Assembly: GCF_000973625.1 (NCBI RefSeq) | Contig: NZ_CP007501.1 | Coordinates: forward strand, 620,001 to 684,000 | From: Polynucleobacter duraquae | GTDB taxonomy: Bacteria > Pseudomonadota > Gammaproteobacteria > Burkholderiales > Burkholderiaceae | Reading direction: 5' to 3' | DNA: 64,000 bases | Shown here: piece after piece, positions 54,291 through 63,495 of the stretch | Numbering within the stretch: the stretch's first letter is position 1 | How the letters are laid out: every line of letters starts with the position of its first letter | Translations under genes and position numbers: made by a program | The notes under the pieces: model-generated | What the model was told of the DNA's origin: nothing | Database searches by the model: none | The model's input: the letters and a program-made list of their open reading frames with translations, nothing else

Positions 54291-55739
54291 TTAAAACTGT
54301 TCAATTTTGACTAACTTCTCTAAATCAGATTTAATCTTTTCTATCACACAATCCCAGTCGTTCATTTTTTCTTGTCTATACAGCTTAACTGTTGGGTACC
54401 AAGGGCTGTCATCTCTATCTAACATCCAGCGCCAACAAGTATCAAATCGATTTAAGAGCCAAACTGGCTTACCCATAGCTGCGGCTAAATGTGCTGTAGA
54501 GGTGTCAACACTAATAATTAAATCTAAGTTAGCAATAAGTGCGGCTGTATCTGAAAAATCCTCAAGTTTGCTCACATAATTGTGAAAATTATAACTTTGC
54601 CAATATTGATCACCACTTTTAGCAAGTTCAGACTCTGAGGGCTCGCCTTTTTGAAGGCTGTAAAAATCTACGCTAGAAATATTAACTTTAGCTATTAGTG
54701 CGAGAGGGATGTTTCGCCTTTCATTAACACCCCATAATTCTGGTTGATTAGGGCGAAATCCGCCATTCCATACCAATCCAACTTTTAGTTTTTGTGTAGT
54801 TTTAAGTTTAATTTTCCAATATTCTTCTTTCACTGAAATTGCTTTGATATAAGGTATTTTTGTTGGGATATTCTCAGTAAGCGTATTAAAAGCTAATGGA
54901 AGGCTCATAAGAGGACATTGGTAATCAAACGTAGGCAGCGGATCACCCATGGCAATAATCTGACTAACACCATCCAAGTCCTTTAGTAAATTTACTAAAG
55001 GGTGCTGAACTTCTAAAATGACTTTAGCACCTAGTTCTGCTACTAATTTGGCATAACGACAAAATTGAATTGTGTCACCGTAGCCTTGCTCCGCATAGAG
55101 CAGGATAGTTTTATCTTTCAGCGATTCTGCTCCAAGCCATAATGGTTGTGAAAAGTTTCTAACCTCTACTAATTTCCAGCGCCATTCATAGCCTTGCCAA
55201 CCATCCTTAAAATTACCACTCAGTAAATGACACAAAGCTAAATTCCAATGCGCTGATGAGTAATTAACTTCGATACTAATCGCTTGATCATATCTCTTTA
55301 ATGCCTCATCTAAACGCCCAAGCCCACTTAAGGCATTACCATAATTGAAATAGGCTTCTGCGTAATCAGCTTTAATACTTATGGCTTGATCGTAACTCTC
55401 TAGCGCCTCATTTAAACGCCCCAACTCTCTTAAGGCATTACCTCGATTAGAGTAACAAGCAGGATGATTATTATTAATAAGTAATGCTTTAGAAAAAAAA
55501 TCGATTGCTTTTGTAAATTGCTTAGTTTGAGCAAATAATGCGCCTAGTAGATGTAGGGCATCAAAATTATTCGCTTGGATTGCTAATATCTGCTCATAAA
55601 TGGCTTGCGCCTCTTGAAATTTTCCCTGTTGATGTAGAGCTAAACCATTCGCAATCAAATATGTCACTTGATTATGTTGGGGTGCTGATTTCACTAGCTT
55701 TGAAAACTTACGTTGAGGAATATTGTGAGGGCGAGGCAT
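54291..55739 (-). CDS. TPR-repeat glycosyltransferase-like protein
   Basis: A 482-residue protein. The N-terminal half has about four to five tetratricopeptide repeats (such as AYFNYGNALSGLGRLDEALKRYDQA). The C-terminal half (about 210-480) resembles heptosyltransferase/GT9-type domains, with SVDTSTAHLAAAMGKPVWLL near residue 405 and RWMLDRDDSPWYPTVKLYRQ. It probably glycosylates a protein or surface glycan. The gene is visibly AT-rich, stands alone between tRNA-Leu and a degenerate tRNA-Leu fragment, and looks horizontally acquired. Confidence 0.85.
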   Translation of the reverse strand: MPRPHNIPQRKFSKLVKSAPQHNQVTYLIANGLALHQQGKFQEAQAIYEQILAIQANNFDALHLLGALFAQTKQFTKAIDFFSKALLINNNHPACYSNRGNALRELGRLNEALESYDQAISIKADYAEAYFNYGNALSGLGRLDEALKRYDQAISIEVNYSSAHWNLALCHLLSGNFKDGWQGYEWRWKLVEVRNFSQPLWLGAESLKDKTILLYAEQGYGDTIQFCRYAKLVAELGAKVILEVQHPLVNLLKDLDGVSQIIAMGDPLPTFDYQCPLMSLPLAFNTLTENIPTKIPYIKAISVKEEYWKIKLKTTQKLKVGLVWNGGFRPNQPELWGVNERRNIPLALIAKVNISSVDFYSLQKGEPSESELAKSGDQYWQSYNFHNYVSKLEDFSDTAALIANLDLIISVDTSTAHLAAAMGKPVWLLNRFDTCWRWMLDRDDSPWYPTVKLYRQEKMNDWDCVIEKIKSDLEKLVKIEQF

Positions 55740-56268
55740 TTATAAATCTTAATTCAATTCGATAGTAATTTCTATATCTACTAAACTAACTCCACAGCCT
55801 GTTATTTCAAATCCTTAATAACATCAATTTGAGCTTATGTTAAACCAATTCTTCTATACTTATCCAAACAATCTAATAAGCTTAGGCCAACAGTTTTTAT
55901 TGGGTAAGTAATAAAAGTTCTGTGATTACTTTGGCTTCAAGCACCAAAAACACTAGCGCTTTTTGTACAGTCTGGAGAAAAACTGTTTAAGCTTATTGCT
56001 GTATTTTTTCTCTAACTTGGCTCGATGTTAAATTTTTAACTTTAGCAGTAACTTATTATAAAGTAAAACGACTAAGAAACAGTTGATGGATTATTAGATA
56101 ACCGTATTTTAGCGATCATTAAAAAAAGTTAAGATGAATTTAAATCGTTTGACATCGAATAAAATATTTGATGGCTTTTAGACAATCCTACCCGTAGCAC
56201 AAAACGTATCATTACTATCTTAATATTCTTTTCAACCAATATCTATAAGCTTTCTAGCGTGCTGGTTC
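55740..56268. other. AT-rich stretch without a recognisable gene
   Basis: More than 500 bp with no convincing coding frame, RNA gene or terminator on either strand. It is strongly AT-rich and stops abruptly at the tRNA-Leu-like fragment. It may be decayed sequence from an integrated element and probably includes the promoter of the TPR gene. Confidence 0.5.
56239..56256 (+). repeat. Short direct repeat, right copy
   Basis: ATATCTATAAGCTTTCTA matches the sequence right after tRNA-Leu (54193-54209) apart from one extra T. It lies 12 bases before the tRNA-like fragment. Confidence 0.5.
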
Positions 56269-56320
56269 ATTTAAAATCTTCCGACTCAAAAATGTCGTGC
56301 CACTTCGATTCCGGCCTCGG
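56269..56320 (+). pseudogene. Degenerate 3' fragment of tRNA-Leu (candidate att remnant)
   Basis: These 52 bases match 54130-54181 of tRNA-Leu (from the anticodon loop to the acceptor 3' strand) with four differences. Two of them break the T-stem (CCGG became CCAC) and the CCA end is lost. It cannot fold as a tRNA. Elements that integrate into tRNA 3' ends leave such copies. Confidence 0.88.
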
Positions 56321-56347
56321 CTATCAATCGATTGATTTCAGATATCT

Positions 56348-56794
56348 TTGAAATATCTCTACTTTCTCTCCTTGCTTATATGTGCCGCCCCCAGTTTGGC
56401 TGCCGATACCCTGGTTTTTACTTGTGAGCGTTCGGAAAATAATTACACCGAAACCTATCAACTCAAAGTGATGACCGCCTCAAAAAATCAGAAGGCCAAG
56501 GTTTTCGTCGATTACCGAGATTTAGACCGGGTTAGCGAGTTGGGTCAGCAAGCTGTCATGAGTGTCCTCATTGATGAATATACAGTTCTCATTTCAATGG
56601 AAGCACAATTTCCCCCAGAAAATTTTGATGGCATCCAGTACGGTGCTGGTTCTGTAAGCACGATAATCGCAATTAATCGACCAACGGGTCAATTAAGAAA
56701 GTTGCAGACGGTTAAAGGTGGAATTCTCTCCGCAACCTTAGGCGAGGGTACAAAGATTTATCAAGAACAATGTACTGCTTTTACAAAGCCTTAA
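56348..56794 (+). CDS. Small secreted protein of unknown function
   Basis: A 148-residue protein with a signal peptide (YFLSLLICAAPSLAAD) and no family I recognise. One Cys near the start of the mature part (TCERSE) and one near the end (EQCTAF) could form a disulfide. The start is a TTG at 56348, supported by the signal peptide but without a ribosome site. It begins 27 bases after the tRNA fragment, so its original upstream region may have been replaced. Its stop overlaps the convergent exbD stop through a shared TTAA. Confidence 0.65.
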   Translation: MKYLYFLSLLICAAPSLAADTLVFTCERSENNYTETYQLKVMTASKNQKAKVFVDYRDLDRVSELGQQAVMSVLIDEYTVLISMEAQFPPENFDGIQYGAGSVSTIIAINRPTGQLRKLQTVKGGILSATLGEGTKIYQEQCTAFTKP

Positions 56795-57204
56795 TTGGGC
56801 TCGGTCACAAATCCCAGCTTGGTTAACCCAGCGCGTCGGGATGCAGCCAATACCTGAGCAACATATTCATATTTCACAGACTTGTCAGCGCGTAAATTAA
56901 TTTCTGGTTGCGGTTCTTTCTGAGCAGCTTTTTCTGCATAGCCATCAAAAGTCTTTAAATCTATCGGCGTACTATTCCAGAATATCTTGCCCTGAGCATC
57001 AATCGAGAGCTGTACTGACTCTGGTTTGACTTCATTGCGCACGCTATTCGCTTTCGGCAGCTCGACCTTCACTGCCTGCTGAATGACTGGTAGGGTAATG
57101 ATGAAGATAATCAGGAGCACCAACATGACATCCACCATCGGAGTCATATTTATTTCGGCCATGATGCCGCTTTCTTCTTGATCGTTTTGAAGATTAAAGG
57201 ACAT
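56791..57204 (-). CDS. exbD: ExbD/TolR family biopolymer transport protein
   Basis: A 137-residue protein with one N-terminal membrane helix. MAEINMTPMVDVMLVLLIIFIIT (residues 15-37) carries the essential membrane Asp (MVDVMLVL), and a periplasmic domain follows. With ExbB it turns the proton gradient into force on TonB. Last gene of the murI-tonB-exbB-exbD unit, 2 bp after exbB. Confidence 0.92.
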   Translation of the reverse strand: MSFNLQNDQEESGIMAEINMTPMVDVMLVLLIIFIITLPVIQQAVKVELPKANSVRNEVKPESVQLSIDAQGKIFWNSTPIDLKTFDGYAEKAAQKEPQPEINLRADKSVKYEYVAQVLAASRRAGLTKLGFVTEPN

Positions 57205-57206
57205 AT

Positions 57207-57899
57207 TTATTCCCCGGACTTTACGCGGGCACCGGTTACAAAATAAGCGAGGAGATCATTGCCAAAGCGATTGAGATCGGCAACTAATAATTTATTGGCG
57301 CGATTAATTGCATTAAAGCCTAATACTGCTGGAATCGCTACAGCCAAACCTAAAGCAGTCATGATGAGTGCTTCGCCAATTGGGCCAGCAACTTGATCAA
57401 TCTGCGCGCTACCCGAGCTGCTAATTGCGATCAAAGCGTGGTAGATGCCCCATACTGTTCCAAATAAGCCAATAAACGGTGCCGTTGCGCCGGTCGAGCC
57501 AAGGAAGGTGATTCCTTTTTGGAGTTGGGCGGCAACACCATCAATACTGTTCTTAAGACTTCTCGCCATCCACTCGGAGTAGTTAAGTGTTTGCAACAGT
57601 TCGCGATGATTAGTAGATTGACTTTGGTGGTGGGTAGAAGCTCCACTAGCGGCTTTAGCAATCTGATAGTAAGGATTGCTTGCATGGTTGGTAAATGCAT
57701 TGAGACCTTGGTCATAGGAAGTGGCGCGCCAAAACAGATCAAGCTCAGGTTTGAGTTTGCGTAGATTGCGCAAATCCCAAAAGCGGGAGAGCAAAATTAC
57801 CCAAGTCACAATGGAGCAGATGAGAAGTGCAATGGCCACAAAGCGGGTGACTGCATCGCCCTCGAGCCATAAATTTGCTAAGCCAAATGGTGTGTTCAT
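57207..57899 (-). CDS. exbB: ExbB/TolQ family proton-channel protein
   Basis: A 230-residue protein with three membrane helices: ALLICSIVTWVILLSRFW near residue 23, then FLGSTGATAPFIGLFGTVWGIYHA near 130 and IGEALIMTALGLAVAIPAVLGFNAI near 177. The last two are the conserved MotA/TolQ/ExbB segments. It forms the pentameric channel around ExbD. Directly follows tonB. Confidence 0.93.
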   Translation of the reverse strand: MNTPFGLANLWLEGDAVTRFVAIALLICSIVTWVILLSRFWDLRNLRKLKPELDLFWRATSYDQGLNAFTNHASNPYYQIAKAASGASTHHQSQSTNHRELLQTLNYSEWMARSLKNSIDGVAAQLQKGITFLGSTGATAPFIGLFGTVWGIYHALIAISSSGSAQIDQVAGPIGEALIMTALGLAVAIPAVLGFNAINRANKLLVADLNRFGNDLLAYFVTGARVKSGE

Positions 57900-57903
57900 A
57901 ATA

Positions 57904-58596
57904 TTAATTCTTTAAATTAAATTTAATTAAAAGGTTAGTAGAAATTCTTTGGGGCGAACCATTCACTAAAAATGGTTTAAAGCGATAACGACGGCCAATT
58001 TCCGTTGCTGCTCTGTCTAATCTTGGAAATGAGCTGGAACGTAATAAGGCAACATCCTCAACACTACCTGATTCATCAATAATCAGTCTCACCACCACTT
58101 CTCCTTGCTCTCCAGATCTTTTGGAAAAAGAAGGGTAGTAAGCATCTGCATCTGGTTGATATACAACGACTAGTTTACCAATGTCAGTCTGAATGGGTGT
58201 GCCACTTGATCCAGAGGTAGTGGCTGGTGCAACCGTAGCATTCGGGGCTTGTGATTCACTTTTGGATTGCTGAGGTGTTGGCGGGGTTGGAACCTGTTGT
58301 TGGCTTTGGGGCGGTGTTGGTGCTTGCGTGGATTTTTCATCCACAGTTTTCTTCTGCTCTTGCTTGGGTTTTGGTGGAGGCGCAGCTGGGGCGGCCTGAG
58401 GCTGTTTAGCGGCCTCTGGACTTACTAAATTGGCCATCACTCGCGCATCATCTTGATTGTTGTCGTTGTCCGGCTTCATACCGCTTTGAAAGCCAATCAG
58501 AAACAAAAAATGCAAGGCAACAACAATGCCAATGATGATGCGTTCAGTCTTGTCGAATGGTAGACGCATATTCATTTGACTTAAAAAGGCGCTCAT
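57904..58596 (-). CDS. tonB: TonB family energy transducer
   Basis: A 230-residue protein with an N-terminal membrane helix (IIIGIVVALHFLFLIGF near residue 20). A Pro/Gln-rich periplasm-spanning stretch lies at about 65-115, and the C-terminal TonB domain (FSKRSGEQGEVVVRLIIDESG near 156) ends RISTNLLIKFNL. It powers outer-membrane receptors together with ExbBD. No receptor gene lies next to it. The ATG overlaps the murI stop by four bases. Confidence 0.92.
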   Translation of the reverse strand: MSAFLSQMNMRLPFDKTERIIIGIVVALHFLFLIGFQSGMKPDNDNNQDDARVMANLVSPEAAKQPQAAPAAPPPKPKQEQKKTVDEKSTQAPTPPQSQQQVPTPPTPQQSKSESQAPNATVAPATTSGSSGTPIQTDIGKLVVVYQPDADAYYPSFSKRSGEQGEVVVRLIIDESGSVEDVALLRSSSFPRLDRAATEIGRRYRFKPFLVNGSPQRISTNLLIKFNLKN

Positions 58597-59399
58597 GTAA
58601 ATGAGCTCACTACCTGAGATTGAATGCTATGTTCATCCAGATCTGATTGCATGAGCTCGCGCGCCATGTGATGTAATTTCTGCGCATCTTTACTGCTGAT
58701 GAATTTGATGGAGCCAGATTCCTCGTGATCTAAGTGCTTTTCCTGCGATTCTAGTTTTCGTTTGAGTTGGCGCACTACTGCCTCGCTGGTATCAATGAGG
58801 TTAATGGAATCGCCTAATAATTTACGTATGGCTTTTCGTAAGAAAGGGTAGTGTGTGCATCCCAGAACCAGAGTATCTGCCCCCGCTTCCTGAATGGGTT
58901 CTAGATGTTGAGCAAGTAGCTCTAAAGTTTCTTCAGAATTAGCCTGGCCCGCCTCAATCAGGGGAACCAAGCCAGCACCCGCTTGTTTGACAAACTGACA
59001 ATTGGGTAGGGTGGCCAGCAGATCACTAAATTTATCACTCTTGAGCGTAGCTTCAGTTGCAAGCACGCCAACAATGCCATTACTTGACTGCATTGCTGCA
59101 GGCTTGATGCCTGGCTCTACACCGATGATTGGAATATTACTCAGCTCATGACGAATATTTGCAATGGCCTCGGCGGTGGCAGTATTACAGGCAACCATAA
59201 TGGCATCACAACCTTGCGCTGCTAAGTATTGGCACAGCTCCATACTGCGGTTAGCAATCCATTCGCTAGATCTCTCTCCATAAGGGGCATTAATGGAGTC
59301 GGCCAGATATATATAGTTATGTTCAGGAAGTTGGCGTAAAGCCTCATCCAAAATGGATAAGCCTCCAACGCCAGAATCAAAAACTCCGATGAGTGCCAA
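58593..59399 (-). CDS. murI: Glutamate racemase
   Basis: A 268-residue enzyme that makes D-glutamate for peptidoglycan. The N-terminus is ALIGVFDSGVGGLSILDEAL; the catalytic cysteines lie in VACNTATAEA and LVLGCTHYPFL. The open frame reaches 59483, but the extra 28 residues overlap fumarase and match no MurI. I therefore place the start at the TTG (59399), where family similarity begins. It sits between the fumarase gene and tonB on the minus strand. Confidence 0.9.
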   Translation of the reverse strand: MALIGVFDSGVGGLSILDEALRQLPEHNYIYLADSINAPYGERSSEWIANRSMELCQYLAAQGCDAIMVACNTATAEAIANIRHELSNIPIIGVEPGIKPAAMQSSNGIVGVLATEATLKSDKFSDLLATLPNCQFVKQAGAGLVPLIEAGQANSEETLELLAQHLEPIQEAGADTLVLGCTHYPFLRKAIRKLLGDSINLIDTSEAVVRQLKRKLESQEKHLDHEESGSIKFISSKDAQKLHHMARELMQSDLDEHSIQSQVVSSFT

Positions 59400-59440
59400 G
59401 TAAGGTCGCTTAACTAGAAGTGGCTGAGTTAATAGCCAAC

Positions 59441-60964
59441 TTAGGCAATCGTGACTGGAATGCCGGCAATCTTTGCTTGCCATTCTTTAGGGCCTGTCTC
59501 ATGCATAGAGATACCGGCAGAACTGACCGCTACCGTCACTGGCATGTCTTTGACATCGAATTCATAAATCGCTTCCATGCCAAGGTCAGCAAAGCCTACT
59601 ACCTTCGCCGTCTGAATGGCTTTGGAAACCAAGTAAGCAGCGCCACCAACAGCCATCAAGTAAGCAGACTTATGTTTTTTGATCGCTTCAATTGCAGCAG
59701 GGCCACGTTCTGCTTTACCAATCATAGATATCAATCCAGTTTGAGCCAGCATCATCTCAGTGAACTTATCCATGCGGGTTGAAGTAGTTGGGCCTGCTGG
59801 GCCAACTGCTTCGCTACCCACTGGATCTACTGGGCCAACGTAATAGATCACGCGGTTTTTAAAGCTTACCGGCAATTCTTCACCTTTGGCGAGCATATCG
59901 GCAATACGCTTATGTGCCGCATCGCGACCAGTCAAAATTTTGCCGTTGAGGAGCAGTGTTTCGCCTTCTTTCCAGCCAGCCACTTCTTGGGCAGTCAAGG
60001 TATCTAAATTCACACGCTTCGATTTTTTGGTGTCTGGAGTCCAAGTCACATCTGGCCAATCAGATAAGGATGGTTTTTCTAATATCGCTGGGCCATCGCC
60101 ATGCAAGTGGAAATGTACGTGGCGGGTTGCGGCACAGTTTGGAATCATCGCTACTGGCAGTGAAGCCGCATGCGTTGGATACTCCATGATTTTGATATCG
60201 AGCACAGTGGCTAGGCCACCGAGACCTTGTGCCCCAATACCGAGCTTATTGACCTTCTCGTAGATCTCTAAGCGCAGCTCTTCGGCACGAGTCTTCGCAC
60301 CGCGTGCGATTAATTCTTGAATATCTACCGGACCCATTAAAGACTCTTTAGCCATCAACATGGCCTTCTCTGGGGTGCCACCAATACCGATACCTAAGAT
60401 GCCGGGAGGGCACCAGCCCGCACCCATCGTCGGGACGGTTTTGACTACCCAGTCTACGATTGAATCAGAAGGGTTGAGCATGACCATCTTGGCTTTATTC
60501 TCAGAGCCGCCACCTTTGGCCGCACAAATGACTTCGACATCATCGCCTGGGACGATTTCGTAATGAATAACGGCTGGAGTGTTGTCACCCGTGTTTTTGC
60601 GCTTGCCCGCTGGATCAGTCAAAACAGATGCTCTTAGTGGGTTATCAGGATTCATATAAGCCCGACGAACCCCTTCGTTCACCATCTCGGTGACGCTCAT
60701 GGTGGCATCGCCCCACTGAACATTCATACCAATTTTGAGGAAAACGACTGCGATACCAGTGTCCTGGCACATGGGGCGGTGACCTTCTGCACACATCCGG
60801 CTATTGGTCAAAATCTGTGCAATTGCATCCTTCGCTGCGACACCTTGCTCAAGCTCATAAGCCTTGCCCATAGCGGAGATAAAGTCCTTGGGGTGGTAGT
60901 AAGAGATGAATTGGAATGCATCTGCCACGCTTTGAATGAGGTCGTTTTGTTTGATATATGTCAT
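59441..60964 (-). CDS. fumA: Fumarate hydratase, class I (iron-sulfur)
   Basis: A 507-residue single-chain class I fumarase of the TCA cycle. The N-terminal alpha-type domain has NSRMCAEGHRPMCQDTGIAVVF near residue 53, with Cys ligands, and GAGWCPPGILGIGIGGTPEKAM near 175. The beta-type domain has GPAGPTTSTRMDKFTEMML near 390. The [4Fe-4S] cysteines appear present. Class I enzymes are oxygen-sensitive and may also act on mesaconate in some bacteria. First gene of the minus-strand run into murI and tonB. Confidence 0.94.
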   Translation of the reverse strand: MTYIKQNDLIQSVADAFQFISYYHPKDFISAMGKAYELEQGVAAKDAIAQILTNSRMCAEGHRPMCQDTGIAVVFLKIGMNVQWGDATMSVTEMVNEGVRRAYMNPDNPLRASVLTDPAGKRKNTGDNTPAVIHYEIVPGDDVEVICAAKGGGSENKAKMVMLNPSDSIVDWVVKTVPTMGAGWCPPGILGIGIGGTPEKAMLMAKESLMGPVDIQELIARGAKTRAEELRLEIYEKVNKLGIGAQGLGGLATVLDIKIMEYPTHAASLPVAMIPNCAATRHVHFHLHGDGPAILEKPSLSDWPDVTWTPDTKKSKRVNLDTLTAQEVAGWKEGETLLLNGKILTGRDAAHKRIADMLAKGEELPVSFKNRVIYYVGPVDPVGSEAVGPAGPTTSTRMDKFTEMMLAQTGLISMIGKAERGPAAIEAIKKHKSAYLMAVGGAAYLVSKAIQTAKVVGFADLGMEAIYEFDVKDMPVTVAVSSAGISMHETGPKEWQAKIAGIPVTIA

Positions 60965-61131
60965 GGTTTTAAGCTTAATTATGTAAGGTTTAATCTATTT
61001 TAAGGGTTTGCCATAGAGCAAATCTAGCGTGTTTTCACTTATCTTATTAGCTCTTGGGGATGCGTTTCCTTAACTCTGCGCTATTTTTGCAGAAAAAAAC
61101 GACTAATTATTGAATAGAAGGGCTGTGAAGC

Positions 61132-63105
61132 ATGGAACCATTGATGCAAGAAAACCGCGTATTTAACCCACCAGCAGACTTCATTAAGTCCGCCGCTATT
61201 CCTGGAATGGATGCTTACAACAAGCTCTGTGCTGAAGCTAACAGCGATTATGACGGTTTCTGGAGTCGCCTTGCTAAAGAGAATCTCTTTTGGAAAAAGC
61301 CCTTTACTAAAGTTCTTGATGAGTCCAAAGCACCTTTCTACAAGTGGTTTGAAGATGGCACAACCAATGCCTCTTATAACTGTTTAGATCGCCAGGTTGA
61401 AAATGGCCTTGGTAACAAGACCGCGATTATTTTTGAAGCAGATGATGGATCCGTTACCAACATAAGTTATCAAGAGTTGCTTGAGCGTGTTTGCAAAATG
61501 GCAAATGCACTTCGAAAAATGGGCATTAAGTCTGGTGACCGCGTCATCATTTACATGGCAATGACTATCGAAGGCGTTATTGCGATGCAGGCTTGTGCGC
61601 GTATCGGCGCAATTCACTCTGTTGTGTTTGGTGGATTTTCTGCTCAAGCACTTCGCGATCGAATTATTGACGTTGGTGCCGTGGCAGTGATTACGGCAGA
61701 CGGACAGTTCCGCGGCGGCAAATCATTGCCTTTAAAGGCCATTTGTGACGAGGCGCTGTCTACTGGCGAATGCCCTAATGTAAAACATGTGATCGTAAAC
61801 AAGCGTACCGGCAGTGATGTCACCATGACAACTGGCCGAGATGTTTGGATGCAAGAAATCGTAGCGAATGAATCCACAACTTGCGAGCCAGAGTGGGTCA
61901 GCGCTGAACATCCATTATTTATTCTTTATACATCGGGTTCAACCGGCAAACCTAAGGGTGTGCAGCACTCTACAGGTGGCTACCTCTTGTGGGCGATTCT
62001 CACAATGAAGTGGACCTTTGACATTAAGCCGACTGACGTCTTCTGGTGCACAGCAGATATCGGCTGGGTAACAGGTCACTCCTATATTACCTACGGCCCA
62101 CTCGCAGTGGGCGCGACGGAGATTGTGTTTGAGGGTGTTCCAACTTACCCCAATGCGGGCCGTTTCTGGGACATGATTCAAAAACACAAGGCAACGATTT
62201 TCTACACTGCTCCAACAGCGATTCGCTCATTGATCAAGGCATCTAGTAATGATCAAGCAGTGCATCCAAAGAGCTATAACTTATCTTCCTTGCGTCTCTT
62301 GGGTTCAGTCGGTGAGCCGATTAATCCAGAAGCGTGGATCTGGTACTACGAAAATGTGGGAGGCTCACGTTGCCCAATCGCAGATACCTTCTGGCAAACC
62401 GAAACTGGTGGTCATATGATTTCACCATTGCCGGGTGCAACTCCGATGATTCCAGGTTCATGCACATTGCCATTGCCAGGTATTCAGGCAGCGATTGTGG
62501 ATGAGGCAGGCGTAGACGTTCCAAATGGTCACGGTGGTATTTTGGTTGTGAAGCGTCCATGGCCTTCCATGATTCGTACGATCTGGGGCGATCCCGATCG
62601 CTTCGTGAAGTCTTACTTCCCAGAAGAGTTGGGTGGTACTTTGTATCTGGCAGGTGATGGTGCAATCCGCAATAAAGATACTGGCTATTTCACGATTACG
62701 GGTCGTATTGATGACGTCTTGAATGTTTCTGGTCATCGTATGGGCACGATGGAAATTGAATCTTGCTTGGTTGCTAATCCCTTGGTTGCTGAAGCGGCAG
62801 TTGTGGGTCGTCCCGATGAATTGACTGGTGAAGCAATTTGCGTATTCGTAGTCCTGAAGGGCGGACGCCCAACAGGTGACGAAGCGAAGAGGATTGCTAC
62901 TGAGTTGCGGAACTGGGTGGGCAAAGAGATCGGTCCGATTGCTAAACCAAAGGATGTCCGCTTTGGTGATAACTTGCCTAAGACTCGTTCTGGCAAGATC
63001 ATGCGTCGCTTGCTGCGCGTGATTGCAAAAGGCGAGGAAGTAACTCAAGATACCTCAACACTGGAAAATCCAGCGATCTTGGATCAGCTCAAAGAGTCTG
63101 TTTAA
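61132..63105 (+). CDS. acs: Acetyl-CoA synthetase
   Basis: A 657-residue AMP-forming ligase that activates acetate. Marks are [31 protein letters not shown] near residue 140, the P-loop [14 protein letters not shown] near 265, [12 protein letters not shown] near 415, and the acetylatable lysine in the C-terminal [14 protein letters not shown] (near residue 620). Length and N-terminal domain fit Acs rather than PrpE. The start could also be the Met four codons in. An AAGGG ribosome site precedes it. Confidence 0.95.
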   Translation: MEPLMQENRVFNPPADFIKSAAIPGMDAYNKLCAEANSDYDGFWSRLAKENLFWKKPFTKVLDESKAPFYKWFEDGTTNASYNCLDRQVENGLGNKTAIIFEADDGSVTNISYQELLERVCKMANALRKMGIKSGDRVIIYMAMTIEGVIAMQACARIGAIHSVVFGGFSAQALRDRIIDVGAVAVITADGQFRGGKSLPLKAICDEALSTGECPNVKHVIVNKRTGSDVTMTTGRDVWMQEIVANESTTCEPEWVSAEHPLFILYTSGSTGKPKGVQHSTGGYLLWAILTMKWTFDIKPTDVFWCTADIGWVTGHSYITYGPLAVGATEIVFEGVPTYPNAGRFWDMIQKHKATIFYTAPTAIRSLIKASSNDQAVHPKSYNLSSLRLLGSVGEPINPEAWIWYYENVGGSRCPIADTFWQTETGGHMISPLPGATPMIPGSCTLPLPGIQAAIVDEAGVDVPNGHGGILVVKRPWPSMIRTIWGDPDRFVKSYFPEELGGTLYLAGDGAIRNKDTGYFTITGRIDDVLNVSGHRMGTMEIESCLVANPLVAEAAVVGRPDELTGEAICVFVVLKGGRPTGDEAKRIATELRNWVGKEIGPIAKPKDVRFGDNLPKTRSGKIMRRLLRVIAKGEEVTQDTSTLENPAILDQLKESV

Positions 63106-63147
63106 GTAGCTATTCACGCTTTTAGAGGTAAGCCCTTCCGGCAAACG

Positions 63148-63153
63148 TATAAT
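63148..63153 (+). promoter_or_regulatory. -10 box of tRNA-Ser
   Basis: A perfect TATAAT lies 12 bases before the tRNA. No convincing -35 hexamer is visible. Confidence 0.5.
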
Positions 63154-63165
63154 CAACGGCTGTAC

Positions 63166-63256
63166 GGAAGGGTGGATGAGCGGTTTAAGTCACACGCCTG
63201 GAAAGCGTGCGTAGGTTAATAGCCTACCGCGGGTTCGAATCCCGCCTCTTCCGCCA
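63166..63256 (+). tRNA. tRNA-Ser (anticodon GGA)
   Basis: The acceptor GGAAGGG pairs with CTCTTCC (one G-T pair). The anticodon stem CACGC/GCGTG holds GGA in the loop CTGGAAA. A long variable arm is present, the T arm is GCGGG-TTCGAAT-CCCGC, and the discriminator G is followed by an encoded CCA. Confidence 0.96.
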
Positions 63257-63267
63257 AGTTGTCAAGT

Positions 63268-63293
63268 AAAAAGGGGCTTAATTGCCCCTTTTT
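63268..63293 (+). terminator. Terminator after tRNA-Ser
   Basis: A 10-bp stem AAAAAGGGGC/GCCCCTTTTT closes a 6-base loop; the T run is part of the stem. It can act in both directions. Confidence 0.88.
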
Positions 63294-63495
63294 CTATTTA
63301 TTCCCACAGATGTTCCCTCATAAAGCTTTGTTTTTAATGGCATTAATGACATTTTTCTCCCTAAGGAGAGTGTTTTCTTTAATTAGTCAATGGTTAGACT
63401 TTATTTGAATGAGTTGCATATCTAAGGATTGGAGTTGTTTGTTATTAGGCCGCTGCTTTTTAGGTATTTGCAATAGCGTGTGGCAGTTTAGATGG

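Noticed and set aside
62458..63048. 196-codon open frame opposite acs
   Set aside because: Lies entirely within a well-conserved acs gene and its translation has no recognisable domain; a shadow frame.
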